Counted from the first letter of the stretch, positions 1 to 7,046 are shown. The stretch is DNA of 10,517 nucleotides from CAYRGQ01 sp964444885 (GCA_964444885.1 CAYUIZ010000104.1:1-10517); one strand, 5' to 3'. Numbers and translations: made by a program. The notes: generated from the sequence alone by a model not told the origin.

Positions 1-72
1 AATTTTTTGATCTATGTGCTGCGCACTTTCTATATCACAAAGGTCTCAAAAGCTTGGAAAGGACCACGGTAA
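1..72 (+). CDS. C-terminal end of an unidentified upstream gene (partial)
   Basis: Frame 1 is open from the window edge to tandem stops TAA TAA at 70-75. The 23 visible residues have a short hydrophobic stretch (FLIYVL) followed by a basic tail ending KAWKGPR, which would suit the C-terminus of a membrane-associated protein. Frame 3 is also open, as far as a TAA at 147-149 (ending AIQSPK), and could be the real reading instead. The fragment is too short to decide or to name a family. Frame 1 is preferred only because of its tandem stops and more protein-like composition. Confidence 0.3.
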   Translation, partial: NFLIYVLRTFYITKVSKAWKGPR

Positions 73-210
73 TAATGTTTCAGAAAACAGGTAATTCGGT
101 TACAATTGCGATGATTCAGCCTATGGAAGCGATCCAATCACCAAAATAAGGCCGCACCTAAAGCCCATTGCTCTTGCCATTAGGGATTTTCGCCGCGATC
201 AAAATCACGG

Positions 211-240
211 TTCCACGCATGGCTGTAATTCTTATCTTTG
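211..240 (+). promoter_or_regulatory. Promoter of ispD, Bacteroidota type
   Basis: TATCTTTG at 233-240 matches the Bacteroidota -7 consensus TAnnTTTG exactly. It sits only 4 nt before the ATG at 245. A weak -33 candidate, TTCC at 211-214 (consensus TTTG), lies 18 nt upstream. If the usual spacing applies, transcription starts at about 243-245, so the ispD mRNA would have essentially no 5' leader. The rest of 76-210 holds no feature I can support, beyond an imperfect inverted repeat CCGCGAT/ATCACGG within 190-210. Confidence 0.6.
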
Positions 241-244
241 CCCC

Positions 245-940
245 ATGCCATCCAACTATGCCATCATCGTAGCCGGGGGAAATGGAACCCGAGTGGGTAA
301 CGGGACACCTAAGCAGTTCATGTTGCTAGCGGGAGCACCCTTGCTCATGCATACAATCCGCAAATTCCACCAATGCCGCACCCGGCCGGCTATTCTCGTG
401 GCATTGCCAGCCAGCCAGCAAGCCAACTGGCGGGACCTATGTGCCTCGTGGTCTTTCGATGTACCGCATACGACTTGCGATGGCGGAGCTACGCGGTTTC
501 AGTCGGTGAAGAATAGCCTGAAATGGATCGAGGAGCACGACCCGGACGTCGAACATATTGCCGTGCACGATGCTGCCCGTCCCCTCGTCAGCCCCCAACT
601 GATCGACGCCATGTTTGAAGCCGCTACCCACCATGGTGCCGCCGTACCCGCCGTGCGCAGTATCGATTCGGTGAGGCTGGTCGATAGCCAAACGGGTACG
701 AACCGCGCGTTTCCCCGAACGGATGTGTATCTCGTGCAAACGCCCCAGGCATTCCGGGCGGCGACGATCATCGATGCCTACGCCAGTGCCGAGCAACCTT
801 GGTTCACCGACGATGCATCCGTGGTGGAAGCAAAAAAAATCCCCATCAAAATCATTGATGGGGAGTATAATAACATTAAAGTAACTTTCCCGGCAGACTT
901 GGAAACTGCCGAATTCATCCTCTCAAAAAACGACGGTTAG
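245..940 (+). CDS. ispD: 2-C-methyl-D-erythritol 4-phosphate cytidylyltransferase
   Basis: IspD transfers CMP from CTP to 2-C-methyl-D-erythritol 4-phosphate, giving CDP-methylerythritol, the third step of the cytosolic MEP route to isoprenoids. The 231-aa length is typical of the family. The nucleotide-binding signature AGGNGTRVG is at residues 10-18 and PKQF at 22-25. GGATRFQSV (80-88) and HDAARP (108-113) are the conserved cytidylyltransferase blocks, followed by RTDVYLVQTPQAFR, TDDASVVE and GEYNNIKVT in the expected order. The ATG at 245 is chosen because the first beta strand (YAIIVAGG) begins at residue 5. No Shine-Dalgarno is visible, and the promoter element ends 4 nt upstream, suggesting leaderless translation. 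The 3' end overlaps the convergent small gene at 937-1089. No other MEP gene is nearby. Confidence 0.97.
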   Translation: MPSNYAIIVAGGNGTRVGNGTPKQFMLLAGAPLLMHTIRKFHQCRTRPAILVALPASQQANWRDLCASWSFDVPHTTCDGGATRFQSVKNSLKWIEEHDPDVEHIAVHDAARPLVSPQLIDAMFEAATHHGAAVPAVRSIDSVRLVDSQTGTNRAFPRTDVYLVQTPQAFRAATIIDAYASAEQPWFTDDASVVEAKKIPIKIIDGEYNNIKVTFPADLETAEFILSKNDG

Positions 941-1089
941 GCCGCGCCTCGTATCACCCGAAGCAAAACCGCGATGATAGCAATAACGAGCAAAACGTGG
1001 ATTATTCCACCGGTAACAAAACCTCCGAAAAAGCTGATCGCCCATATGATGACTAAGATCACGGCAATCACGTACAATAGACTTCCCAT
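937..1089 (-). CDS. lmo0937/DUF5670-type small membrane protein, 50 aa
   Basis: The ORF starts at an ATG (1089-1087) and ends at TAA (939-937). It encodes a 50-residue, very hydrophobic peptide: MGSLLYVIAVILVIIWAISF, then a Gly-rich turn (FGGFVTGG), then a second helix (IIHVLLVIAIIAVLL) and a basic end RVIRGAA. Two membrane helices split by a Gly-rich turn, with the IIHVLLVIAIIAVLLR block, is the pattern of the lmo0937 family (DUF5670), widespread in Bacteroidota and of unknown function. It is easy to miss because of its size. The stop overlaps the ispD stop on the other strand, so the two genes converge with a 4-nt overlap. I see no exact TAnnTTTG upstream; the region to about 1140 is AT-rich. 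Family assignment is by recalled pattern, not a search. Confidence 0.85.
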   Translation of the reverse strand: MGSLLYVIAVILVIIWAISFFGGFVTGGIIHVLLVIAIIAVLLRVIRGAA

Positions 1090-1194
1090 AACAAACGAGT
1101 TAGATTTTTAAATTTTGTGATACTCATCCTATAAACACGCCTCGCGCAGAAATTGTTTGATTTAAATGCCGGCATCATGCTGGGCAAGAGCAAG

Positions 1195-1968
1195 TCACCG
1201 GGTAGTGGGGAAGCTCAATTGCAGCCCGTCATACGCGAGGAAAATGCCTTCGGGAAGCTCTTTTTCCACGTCTTGGTGCCTTCCGAGACGGTGGCTGATA
1301 TGGGTAAAATAGGTTTGCTGAGCGCCAATTTTTGCCGCCATCGCGATGGCCTCGTCCAGCGTCATGTGCGAAATATGGGACTCCCGCTGCAGGGCGTTGA
1401 TCACCACGGTATGCGTGCCGTGTATTTTTTCAATTTCCGTATCGCTGATCGTCTTCGCATCGGTGATATACGTGAAATCGCCAAAACGGAAACCCAACAC
1501 GGGCATGCGGAAGTGAAGCACCTCAACAGGTACGACGGACAAGCCCTCAAACAAGGTAAATGGTGTCAAATCAATCTCGTGCAGCTGCAATTGAGGCACT
1601 CCGGGATACCGATACGTGGTGAAGGCGTAGTAAAACTCACGTTTAAGCGCTTCCATGGTATCCGCCGACGCGTAGATATCCAGCTCACCGTTTAGGCGGT
1701 TGAAGGCCCGTACATCGTCAAGCCCCGCAATGTGATCCTTGTGGGAATGGGTGAAGAGCACAGCGTCCAGGCTTTTCACCTCTTCGCGCAACATCTGGCA
1801 GCGAAAATCCGGCCCCGTATCCACCACGAGGTTCCGGCCTCCTACTGATACCAGAATCGACGAACGAAGCCGCTTGTCGCGCAAATCGGCCGACTGGCAT
1901 ACCGTGCAGTCGCACGCGATGACTGGCACGCCTTGGGAGGTGCCTGTGCCCAAAAATGTGATCGTCAA
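1195..1968 (-). CDS. PhnP-like MBL-fold metallohydrolase
   Basis: A 257-aa metallo-beta-lactamase-fold phosphodiesterase-type protein. It opens with ITFLGTGTSQGVP. The dinuclear metal motif HSHKDH is at 74-79, followed by H152 (VLHF), D170 (YITDA) and H223 (FTHISH), which are the expected metal ligands. C19, C21 and C24 (CDCTVC) together with H226 match the extra structural zinc site described for E. coli PhnP (5-phospho-alpha-D-ribosyl 1,2-cyclic phosphate phosphodiesterase). No other phosphonate gene is present, so the substrate is open; 'PhnP-like' is a structural statement. The start is a TTG (1968-1966). No ATG lies near, and the conserved first strand needs this start. The TTG overlaps the upstream gene's TGA in TTGA, so translation is probably coupled to the 90-aa gene. 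Confidence 0.9.
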   Translation of the reverse strand: MTITFLGTGTSQGVPVIACDCTVCQSADLRDKRLRSSILVSVGGRNLVVDTGPDFRCQMLREEVKSLDAVLFTHSHKDHIAGLDDVRAFNRLNGELDIYASADTMEALKREFYYAFTTYRYPGVPQLQLHEIDLTPFTLFEGLSVVPVEVLHFRMPVLGFRFGDFTYITDAKTISDTEIEKIHGTHTVVINALQRESHISHMTLDEAIAMAAKIGAQQTYFTHISHRLGRHQDVEKELPEGIFLAYDGLQLSFPTTR

Positions 1969-2237
1969 ATCGAGAGCTTTGTTTGCTTGATATTGGCCAA
2001 AAATTGCGCTTGTTTTTCTGTGAGCTTGCTGGCATCCGCCTGAGCACCGCGTATCAGCTCGACCAGTGCGTGTATCTTCGCCTCTAACGTGTAGAACCTG
2101 TTGACAACGACAACCTTATCGTGTTGCAACACGCAAGCACCGGTCTTAAAGTTGCCGCGCTCGTACCGCACACGATAGCCCAAATCCCGTAAGAGGGTTT
2201 CCAGCTTTTCCAAACTATGTGCGGTAATCGGAAGCAT
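1965..2237 (-). CDS. Conserved-looking hypothetical protein, 90 aa
   Basis: I do not recognise a named domain. The protein is 90 aa, soluble, with an N-terminal helix (SLEKLETLLRDLGYRVRYERG), a beta-rich centre with a hydrophobic strand (DKVVVVNRFYTLEAKIHALVELI) and a Lys-rich C-terminal helix. It starts at ATG 2237-2235 and its stop TGA overlaps the TTG start of the MBL-fold gene, so the two form a tight pair. A 7-bp hairpin with a G-U pair (2239-2258) sits one base before the ATG on the transcribed strand and could affect initiation. I think it is real because of the tight coupling and protein-like composition. Function is unknown, perhaps accessory to the hydrolase. Confidence 0.75.
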   Translation of the reverse strand: MLPITAHSLEKLETLLRDLGYRVRYERGNFKTGACVLQHDKVVVVNRFYTLEAKIHALVELIRGAQADASKLTEKQAQFLANIKQTKLSI

Positions 2238-2323
2238 AGGCCGTCAATTTCGACAGCCAAAATACGACTCATCGGACGAAGATGCAACTTTCAGTTATTA
2301 ACATTTGGGTGATGGACAGATCC

Positions 2324-2343
2324 GCGGGAGACCTTTAGCCCGC
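2324..2343. repeat. Small inverted repeat next to the large palindrome
   Basis: GCGGG at 2324-2328 and CCCGC at 2339-2343 form a 5-bp stem with a 10-nt loop. It lies 10 bp from the larger palindrome and may belong to the same repeat unit. By itself it is weak. Confidence 0.3.
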
Positions 2344-2353
2344 ACCTCAAATC

Positions 2354-2419
2354 GCGCGGGTTTGTAACTCGTGCCTGAGAAACCGAATTTGCAGTAAAGC
2401 ACGAGTTGCAAACCCGCGC
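2354..2419. repeat. REP-like imperfect palindrome (21-bp arms)
   Basis: The left arm at 2354-2374 (GCGCGGGTTTGTAACTCGTG plus C) and the right arm at 2399-2419 are inverted copies matching at 20 of 21 positions, separated by a 24-nt loop (2375-2398). Such long GC-ended palindromes in intergenic DNA resemble the REP/BIME-type elements mobilised by RAYT transposases. From memory, very similar CACGAGTTGCAAACCCGCG arms are dispersed in Sphingobacteriales genomes, but I cannot confirm the copy number here. It lies just after the stop of the second glycosyltransferase gene and could also act as a terminator or mRNA 3' stabiliser. No T-tract follows it in either direction. Confidence 0.75.
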
Positions 2420-2427
2420 AATGAGCC

Positions 2428-3429
2428 TTAGAAAGGAGTCCGTTTTCCCCGGCCAAAAACCACCCGTTTCCAAAAATCCTGGATGAATCCCAACCCGTAT
2501 GCCACCAGCTGAATCATCGCCGCCAGGACCGCCAAGGCCGCTACTTGCACGCTGCGCGTACGCCAGCACGCATGGAAAAACAGCAATCCCGCATAACCCA
2601 GCAACACAAGAAAGCCTACACACGCCAATGGGCCCGCCCAGAACTGGTAAACCGACAGACCGGCGACAAGCAGCAATGCACCTAAAAACAGGACGAAAAC
2701 AGCCGGAAAAAAATGCACGAGCTTGAGTTCCGTGGGAAAATGCTTGTAGATGTTGATCCGCGCCCGGCCAAAAAAATGCAACTGCTTGTAAAACTGCCCG
2801 AAGGTCGTGCGTCGTTTGTGATAAACCACTGCGTCCGGTATGAGGCCGATGCGGAAGCCCGATGCTTGCACGCGGATAGAAAATTCGATGTCCTCTCCCA
2901 GCCGCGTCAAGATAAACCCGCCCGTGGCCTCCCACACGGCCCGCGATATGCCCATATTAAAACTCCGCGGATGGAAAGTGCCGATATGTTTCTTATTGCC
3001 CCGTATACCTCCGGTCGTAAAGGGCGACGTCATGGCATAGCTGATCGCTTTCTGCACGGGCGTGAAGGATTCGTGTGCCGCATCCGGTCCGCCATAGGCA
3101 CCTAAGGGCGTATGCGCCAAAAAGGCCTGCACGTGGGTTAGGTAATCCGACGGAATCAAACAATCCGAATCGAAAACCACGAAATAATCGCCTTTGGCCC
3201 GTTCGAAGCCGTAGTTGCGGGCGAAGCCTTGCCCGGCGTTGGGTTTGTAGTAATAGCGGACGTCCAGCCGGTCGGCGTATCCCAATACGATTTCCCGGGC
3301 GTCCTGCGTTGAGCCGTCTTCGATGACCAGCACCTCAAAAGCCGTATATTCCTGATGGACCAAGGATGCCAGAAGCTCGTCAATCTCCTGGGGCCGGTTA
3401 TATAGCGGGATGATGATCGAAAAAAACAT
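2428..3429 (-). CDS. Family-2 glycosyltransferase with C-terminal membrane domain
   Basis: An inverting GT-A-fold glycosyltransferase (333 aa from the ATG at 3429). FFSIIIPLYNRP is the first strand. EDGS (37-40) binds nucleotide, DSD (87-89) is the metal-binding DxD motif, and GED (178-180) supplies the likely base, followed by HKRR (204-207). From about residue 237 to 319 the chain is hydrophobic, with about three membrane helices, and ends in a basic tail. It therefore probably works on a lipid-linked or surface-exported acceptor at the inner membrane. Donor and acceptor are unknown. The frame extends upstream to a TTG at 3462 that overlaps the TGA of the preceding gene, but the ATG start gives the canonical GT2 N-terminus, so I prefer it. 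It is 29 nt downstream of the DPM1-like gene and almost surely cotranscribed with it. Confidence 0.9.
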   Translation of the reverse strand: MFFSIIIPLYNRPQEIDELLASLVHQEYTAFEVLVIEDGSTQDAREIVLGYADRLDVRYYYKPNAGQGFARNYGFERAKGDYFVVFDSDCLIPSDYLTHVQAFLAHTPLGAYGGPDAAHESFTPVQKAISYAMTSPFTTGGIRGNKKHIGTFHPRSFNMGISRAVWEATGGFILTRLGEDIEFSIRVQASGFRIGLIPDAVVYHKRRTTFGQFYKQLHFFGRARINIYKHFPTELKLVHFFPAVFVLFLGALLLVAGLSVYQFWAGPLACVGFLVLLGYAGLLFFHACWRTRSVQVAALAVLAAMIQLVAYGLGFIQDFWKRVVFGRGKRTPF

Positions 3430-3458
3430 CGCCGGTGAGTGAGGAGAATCGAGCACGG

Positions 3459-4415
3459 TCAAATCACGCGTTCGATTTGGTAGGAATTCCGGTCTGAGCT
3501 ATTGCGCGACAACAATTCGGCAATAAAACCCGTCAAAAACAACTGCGTGCCCAGTATAATGGCCACCAGCGCCAAAAAGAACAGCGGCTGGTCCGTGACA
3601 TTCCGGTAGGGACTGGCATTGGCGATGCTCATAAGCTTTTCGACGATCAGCCAAATGGCAATAATGAAACCACCGAGAAAACTGATGACACCCATCGTCC
3701 CGAAAAAGTGCATGGGTCGCTTGCCGAATTTCCCAACAAAAAAGATGGACAACAGGTCCAGAAAGCCTTTGATAAACCGGCCCGGGCCAAACTTGGTCAC
3801 CCCGTACTTGCGCGGATAATGCTGCACCACTTGCTCGCCGATCCGCGTAAAACCAGCCCATTTGGCGATAACGGGGATATATCGGTGCATCTCGCCGTAC
3901 ACCTCAATGCTCTTCACCACGTCTTTCTTATAGGCTTTGAGGCCGCAGTTGAAATCGTGCAAGTTATGGATGCCGGACATGCTGCGCGTCACGGAATTGA
4001 ACAGCTTCGTAGGAACGGTTTTGCTGGCCGGGTCGTGCCGCACTTGTTTCCACCCCGATACCAGATCGTAGTCTTCGTGCACAATGCGCCGGTAGAGCTC
4101 GGGGATTTCGTCAGGACTATCCTGCAGGTCGGCATCCATGGTGATGACCACATTACCCTGCGCGGCGGCAAAGCCTACGTTGAGCGCGGCGGATTTGCCG
4201 TAATTGCGCCGAAACTTGATCGCGGATATACGGGGGTTTTTCGCTTTGAGGCCTTCGATAACCATCCACGACTGATCCGTACTCCCGTCGTCTACCAAAA
4301 TGATCTCATAGCTGAACCGGTTTTCATCCATCACCCGTTTGATCCACGTGGTGAGCTCCGGCAGTGATTCGGCTTCGTTAAACAGGGGGATGACTACAGA
4401 AATGTCCATGGGCAT
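3459..4415 (-). CDS. DPM1/GtrB-like polyprenyl-phosphate glycosyltransferase
   Basis: A 318-aa family-2 glycosyltransferase with the layout of polyprenyl-phosphate hexose/aminosugar transferases (DPM1, GtrB and ArnC relatives). ISVVIPLFNE is at 5-14, VDDGSTD at 41-47, RNYGKSAALNVGF at 70-82 and the catalytic DADLQD at 94-99. The DFNCGLKAYKK block follows, then two C-terminal membrane helices (around MGVISFLGGFIIAIWLIV and PLFFLALVAIILGTQLFL). It likely loads a sugar from a nucleotide donor onto undecaprenyl phosphate at the cytoplasmic face of the membrane; the sugar cannot be told. Start is ATG 4415, and a second ATG two codons later is equally possible. A terminator ends just upstream, so these two GT genes probably have their own promoter; only weak matches (TAACTTTA, 4442-4435) are visible. 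Confidence 0.93.
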   Translation of the reverse strand: MPMDISVVIPLFNEAESLPELTTWIKRVMDENRFSYEIILVDDGSTDQSWMVIEGLKAKNPRISAIKFRRNYGKSAALNVGFAAAQGNVVITMDADLQDSPDEIPELYRRIVHEDYDLVSGWKQVRHDPASKTVPTKLFNSVTRSMSGIHNLHDFNCGLKAYKKDVVKSIEVYGEMHRYIPVIAKWAGFTRIGEQVVQHYPRKYGVTKFGPGRFIKGFLDLLSIFFVGKFGKRPMHFFGTMGVISFLGGFIIAIWLIVEKLMSIANASPYRNVTDQPLFFLALVAIILGTQLFLTGFIAELLSRNSSDRNSYQIERVI

Positions 4416-4421
4416 GCAAAA

Positions 4422-4460
4422 ACAAATGAAGCCGTAAAGTTACACATTTACAGCTTCATT
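4422..4460 (-). terminator. Intrinsic terminator after the DUF4199 gene
   Basis: On the minus strand the arms 4460-4447 and 4438-4425 pair over 14 bp (AATGAAGCTGTAAA with TTTACGGCTTCATT, one G-U pair). The loop is 8 nt. After two bases the stem is followed by TTTTT. On the plus strand the same stem carries a C-A mismatch and no T-tract, so the direction is clear. It ends the DHOase-like/219-aa/DUF4199 operon and insulates the glycosyltransferase genes. Confidence 0.8.
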
Positions 4461-4481
4461 CATCCGGTGAATGGGGAGGGA

Positions 4482-5084
4482 CTAAAGATCGTCGTCCGTG
4501 ATGAATACAGGTCGCTCCCGTTTGAATATCGCGGCGAAGATCAGGGCAATGACGAACAAAACGATCAGCGTAACGAAAAAGCCTTGGATGTGCGTGCCGA
4601 TGCCGCCTTCGTTCATTTTCTGAAGCGATTCGTCAAAACCGGCTGTCGCCGCATCGATTTGATCATCGGATACGCCTTGGTTTTCCATGAACTCCACGGT
4701 GGCATTGGACATGTTTCGAATCATACGTTCTTGGATATCAGGTTCGACAAAGGTTTGAAAACCCAATGAAACGACGGTGGAAATCACATGCGCGACCAGA
4801 AACATAACGAATGTACCGATGAGCGCTTGCTTGAATGACCAATAGCCGCCCACCTTCTTGCGCAACGCAATCACGAAAAATACCACGATGATCAAGGGCA
4901 GCAATACGCTGAGCAGCATCGGCACGACCGTCACCATCCAAAAGGAGGATAATGATACGGCTATATACAGGCCGATGATGGCAATCACCGTGATAATGAT
5001 GCCCAGTGAGATCCCCGAGCGCGCGCCCTCCCTGCGGACGACCGCGTCGAAGTTTGGGTCTTCTGGTTGTAGTTCTGTAGTCAT
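4482..5084 (-). CDS. DUF4199 family membrane protein
   Basis: A 200-aa integral membrane protein with four predicted helices at about residues 24-45, 50-73, 86-110 and 163-187. Between helices 3 and 4 is a polar, acidic stretch of about 50 residues. The early R-x-G-x-x-x-G segment (REGARSGISLGIIITV) and the GGYWSFKQALIGTF block before helix 3 fit DUF4199, a family known mainly from Bacteroidota with no assigned function. The C-terminus is acidic (ITDDDL). It starts at ATG 5084, 25 nt after the stop of the 219-aa gene, making it the last gene of a three-gene operon that ends at the terminator at 4422-4460. Family assignment is by pattern, without a search. Confidence 0.82.
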   Translation of the reverse strand: MTTELQPEDPNFDAVVRREGARSGISLGIIITVIAIIGLYIAVSLSSFWMVTVVPMLLSVLLPLIIVVFFVIALRKKVGGYWSFKQALIGTFVMFLVAHVISTVVSLGFQTFVEPDIQERMIRNMSNATVEFMENQGVSDDQIDAATAGFDESLQKMNEGGIGTHIQGFFVTLIVLFVIALIFAAIFKRERPVFITDDDL

Positions 5085-5109
5085 GATGATGAGGGTTTAA
5101 AATGGTTTG

Positions 5110-5769
5110 TTATTGATAGTAATTCACAATCAAGGCGTAAATCGCCCGATCGGTATCTGGATCTTCGCTGTGCGCCACGTATTCGGCCAAATCCTCCGCT
5201 GATGGACCGGGCTCGTAAAAGAACGATACCATCGGATAGAAAATATCCCGCAGCTCCTGCTCATCGGGGAGCTTGGCCGCCGCGCCGGCAATCTCCTGGT
5301 ACGAACTGTCGGCCAGCACCTGATTGGCGATTAAGTGTTCATAGATACGGTGCTCGTCCTGGAACTCATCCTCGTCCACCAGCAAAAATTCCTTGAGGTA
5401 ATCTTCCAGCGTCGGGTCAACGTCTTCGTCGGCGCATTCCTGCACATAGAGCAGCACGTTGAGCAGCTCTGTGCCCCTATCCAGCGTCTGTTCCTCGATT
5501 TCCGCCCATTCGTCCGATTCTAAGTAGTCGCTTTCCAAGCGCTGGGCATCGGAGGCAAAGAAATTCATCAGCAAGAGATCGAAAAAGACCTCGCGCAGGG
5601 ACTCCAAGTGGGGCTGTTTGTCAAAAACAGCGTCCATCGCTTCCAATTTCGTTAGAAAATTAGCCGTATCCGAAAAGACGGTTACAAATTGTTCTGCCCG
5701 GGCCTGGCCTGCTGCTCCCTCAAAAGAGGTCAGGGCCGCCACGATAGCCTGTTTCACATGATTATCCAT
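5110..5769 (-). CDS. Acidic hypothetical protein, 219 aa
   Basis: I do not recognise a named domain. The protein is soluble, strongly acidic (many Asp/Glu runs, such as VDEDEFQDEH) and appears almost wholly helical. There is no signal peptide or membrane segment. Aromatic and acidic residues are spread through helical blocks (ESLREVFFDLLLMNFFA, GTELLNVLLYVQECADEDVDPTLEDYLKEFLL), as in small helical adaptor-type proteins. The ATG at 5769 begins only 2 nt after the stop of the dihydroorotase-like gene, and the DUF4199 gene follows by 25 nt. That suggests tight co-expression and perhaps a physical partner, but no function can be read from it. Confidence 0.8.
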   Translation of the reverse strand: MDNHVKQAIVAALTSFEGAAGQARAEQFVTVFSDTANFLTKLEAMDAVFDKQPHLESLREVFFDLLLMNFFASDAQRLESDYLESDEWAEIEEQTLDRGTELLNVLLYVQECADEDVDPTLEDYLKEFLLVDEDEFQDEHRIYEHLIANQVLADSSYQEIAGAAAKLPDEQELRDIFYPMVSFFYEPGPSAEDLAEYVAHSEDPDTDRAIYALIVNYYQ

Positions 5770-5771
5770 AA

Positions 5772-7046
5772 TTAATATCCTCCCGTGCTATATACAAGAC
5801 GTTTATTCACTGCAATTGTTACGCGGCCGGACAATTCCTTGCCCCAAAAGGGCGTGTTGGCCGACTTGGAAAAGCTGGTCGTTTCATCGAGGATCCATTT
5901 TCGGTTCGTGTCGAACAGGACGAAATTTGCCTCGCTGCCTTCTTCAAACGAAGGTATCGGCAAGTCCAGAATCCGACGGGGCTGGTACGCTAGTTTATCG
6001 ACGATTTGCTCGACACTCAAACCGGCCTTAATCGCCAGGGGCAACGCCGTTTGCAAGCCAATCATCCCATTTTTGGCAATCTGGAACTCCACATTCTTAA
6101 ATTCGACCTCATGTGGCGTATGCTGGGAAACGATAGCGTCGATGGTGCCGTCTTTCAATCCTTTTAGCAAGGCTTTGGCGTCGGCTTTCGTCCGCAATGG
6201 TGGGCTCACTTTATATTGGCTGTCAAAGCCTTCCACGTAGTCGTCGGTCAGTACCAGGTGGTGCGCGGCCACGTCGCAGGTTACCCGCAGCCCGCTGCGC
6301 TTGGCTTTTCGGATGAGCTCGACGGATTCAGCAGTGCTGATGGTCGAGAAATGGATCGGTGCATCGTTGTATTCGGCTAGAAAAATATCCCGTGCTACCA
6401 TCAATGCTTCCGCGAGGTTCGGGTTGCCCTTCATCCCCAAGTACGTGCTCATCACGCCTTCGTTCATGGCGGCGTTGCCGGCGATGGAGGGGTCTTCCGG
6501 GCGCGAGAACACGAGCCCGCCAAATCCCTTGGCATACAGCAGTGCCCGACTCATGAGCCCGGCCTGATGCACGCTACGCGTACCGTCCGAAAACGCCACT
6601 GCTCCCGCCAGGCGCATGTCATACAGTTCGGCTAGGGATTCACCCTTGCAGCCTACGCTAATGGCGCCTACCGGATGCACGTCGACCGGCTGGTCCTTGG
6701 CACGGTTGACGATCAGCGCTACCCCCGACTGGCTGTCTATCGGCGGCACGGTATTGGGTTGCAGGGCGACTCCGGTAAAACCACCGGCAATGGCCGCGGC
6801 ACAACCGCTGGGGATATCTTCCTTGACTTCCAGGCCGGGTTCGCCGAAACGGGCGTTCATATCAAAGAAGCCTGGGCTCAGAAATTGTCCGCTGCCGTCA
6901 ATGACCGTCACTTTCGGATCAGACTTCACACCCGACGCCGTCAGTTGCTTGACCTTACCCCGTTCGATATGCAAGGCTACTTCCTTGCCATGAAGGGGGT
7001 GCCCCGGCGATAAGAGAACAGCATCGGATAGTAAGAAGTTATTCAT
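5772..7046 (-). CDS. Dihydroorotase-like protein lacking metal ligands (pseudo-DHOase)
   Basis: A 424-aa amidohydrolase-superfamily protein closest to type I dihydroorotase (PyrC), which closes carbamoyl-aspartate to dihydroorotate. The fold landmarks remain: LSPGFFDMNARFGEPGLEVKED (56-77), AFSDG (151-155), the HHLVLTDD block (262-269), KVSPPLR (279-285) and IDAIVSQHTPH (302-312). Most catalytic positions are altered. The HxH ligand pair is N64/R66, the histidine before CED is R182, the histidine of the CHVST block is T235, and the catalytic Asp of TDHAPH is Q308. Only D154 is kept. It is therefore probably inactive, like the PyrC' subunit that supports aspartate transcarbamoylase in Pseudomonas. 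The ATG at 7046 gives a family-like N-terminus; the longer frame begins only at a GTG (7103). It heads a three-gene operon with its own promoter and leader. Confidence 0.92.
   Translation of the reverse strand: MNNFLLSDAVLLSPGHPLHGKEVALHIERGKVKQLTASGVKSDPKVTVIDGSGQFLSPGFFDMNARFGEPGLEVKEDIPSGCAAAIAGGFTGVALQPNTVPPIDSQSGVALIVNRAKDQPVDVHPVGAISVGCKGESLAELYDMRLAGAVAFSDGTRSVHQAGLMSRALLYAKGFGGLVFSRPEDPSIAGNAAMNEGVMSTYLGMKGNPNLAEALMVARDIFLAEYNDAPIHFSTISTAESVELIRKAKRSGLRVTCDVAAHHLVLTDDYVEGFDSQYKVSPPLRTKADAKALLKGLKDGTIDAIVSQHTPHEVEFKNVEFQIAKNGMIGLQTALPLAIKAGLSVEQIVDKLAYQPRRILDLPIPSFEEGSEANFVLFDTNRKWILDETTSFSKSANTPFWGKELSGRVTIAVNKRLVYSTGGY

Noticed and set aside
3427..3462. TTG start at 3462 for the second glycosyltransferase
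   Set aside because: It would add 11 residues before the canonical MFFSIIIPLYN start; the ATG at 3429 fits the family better. Coupling through TTGA cannot be excluded.
3708..4367. Long plus-strand open frame (219 codons) opposite the DPM1-like gene
   Set aside because: It is antisense to a gene with clear GT2 motifs, and its translation is low-complexity and unrelated to any family. It is a shadow caused by codon bias.
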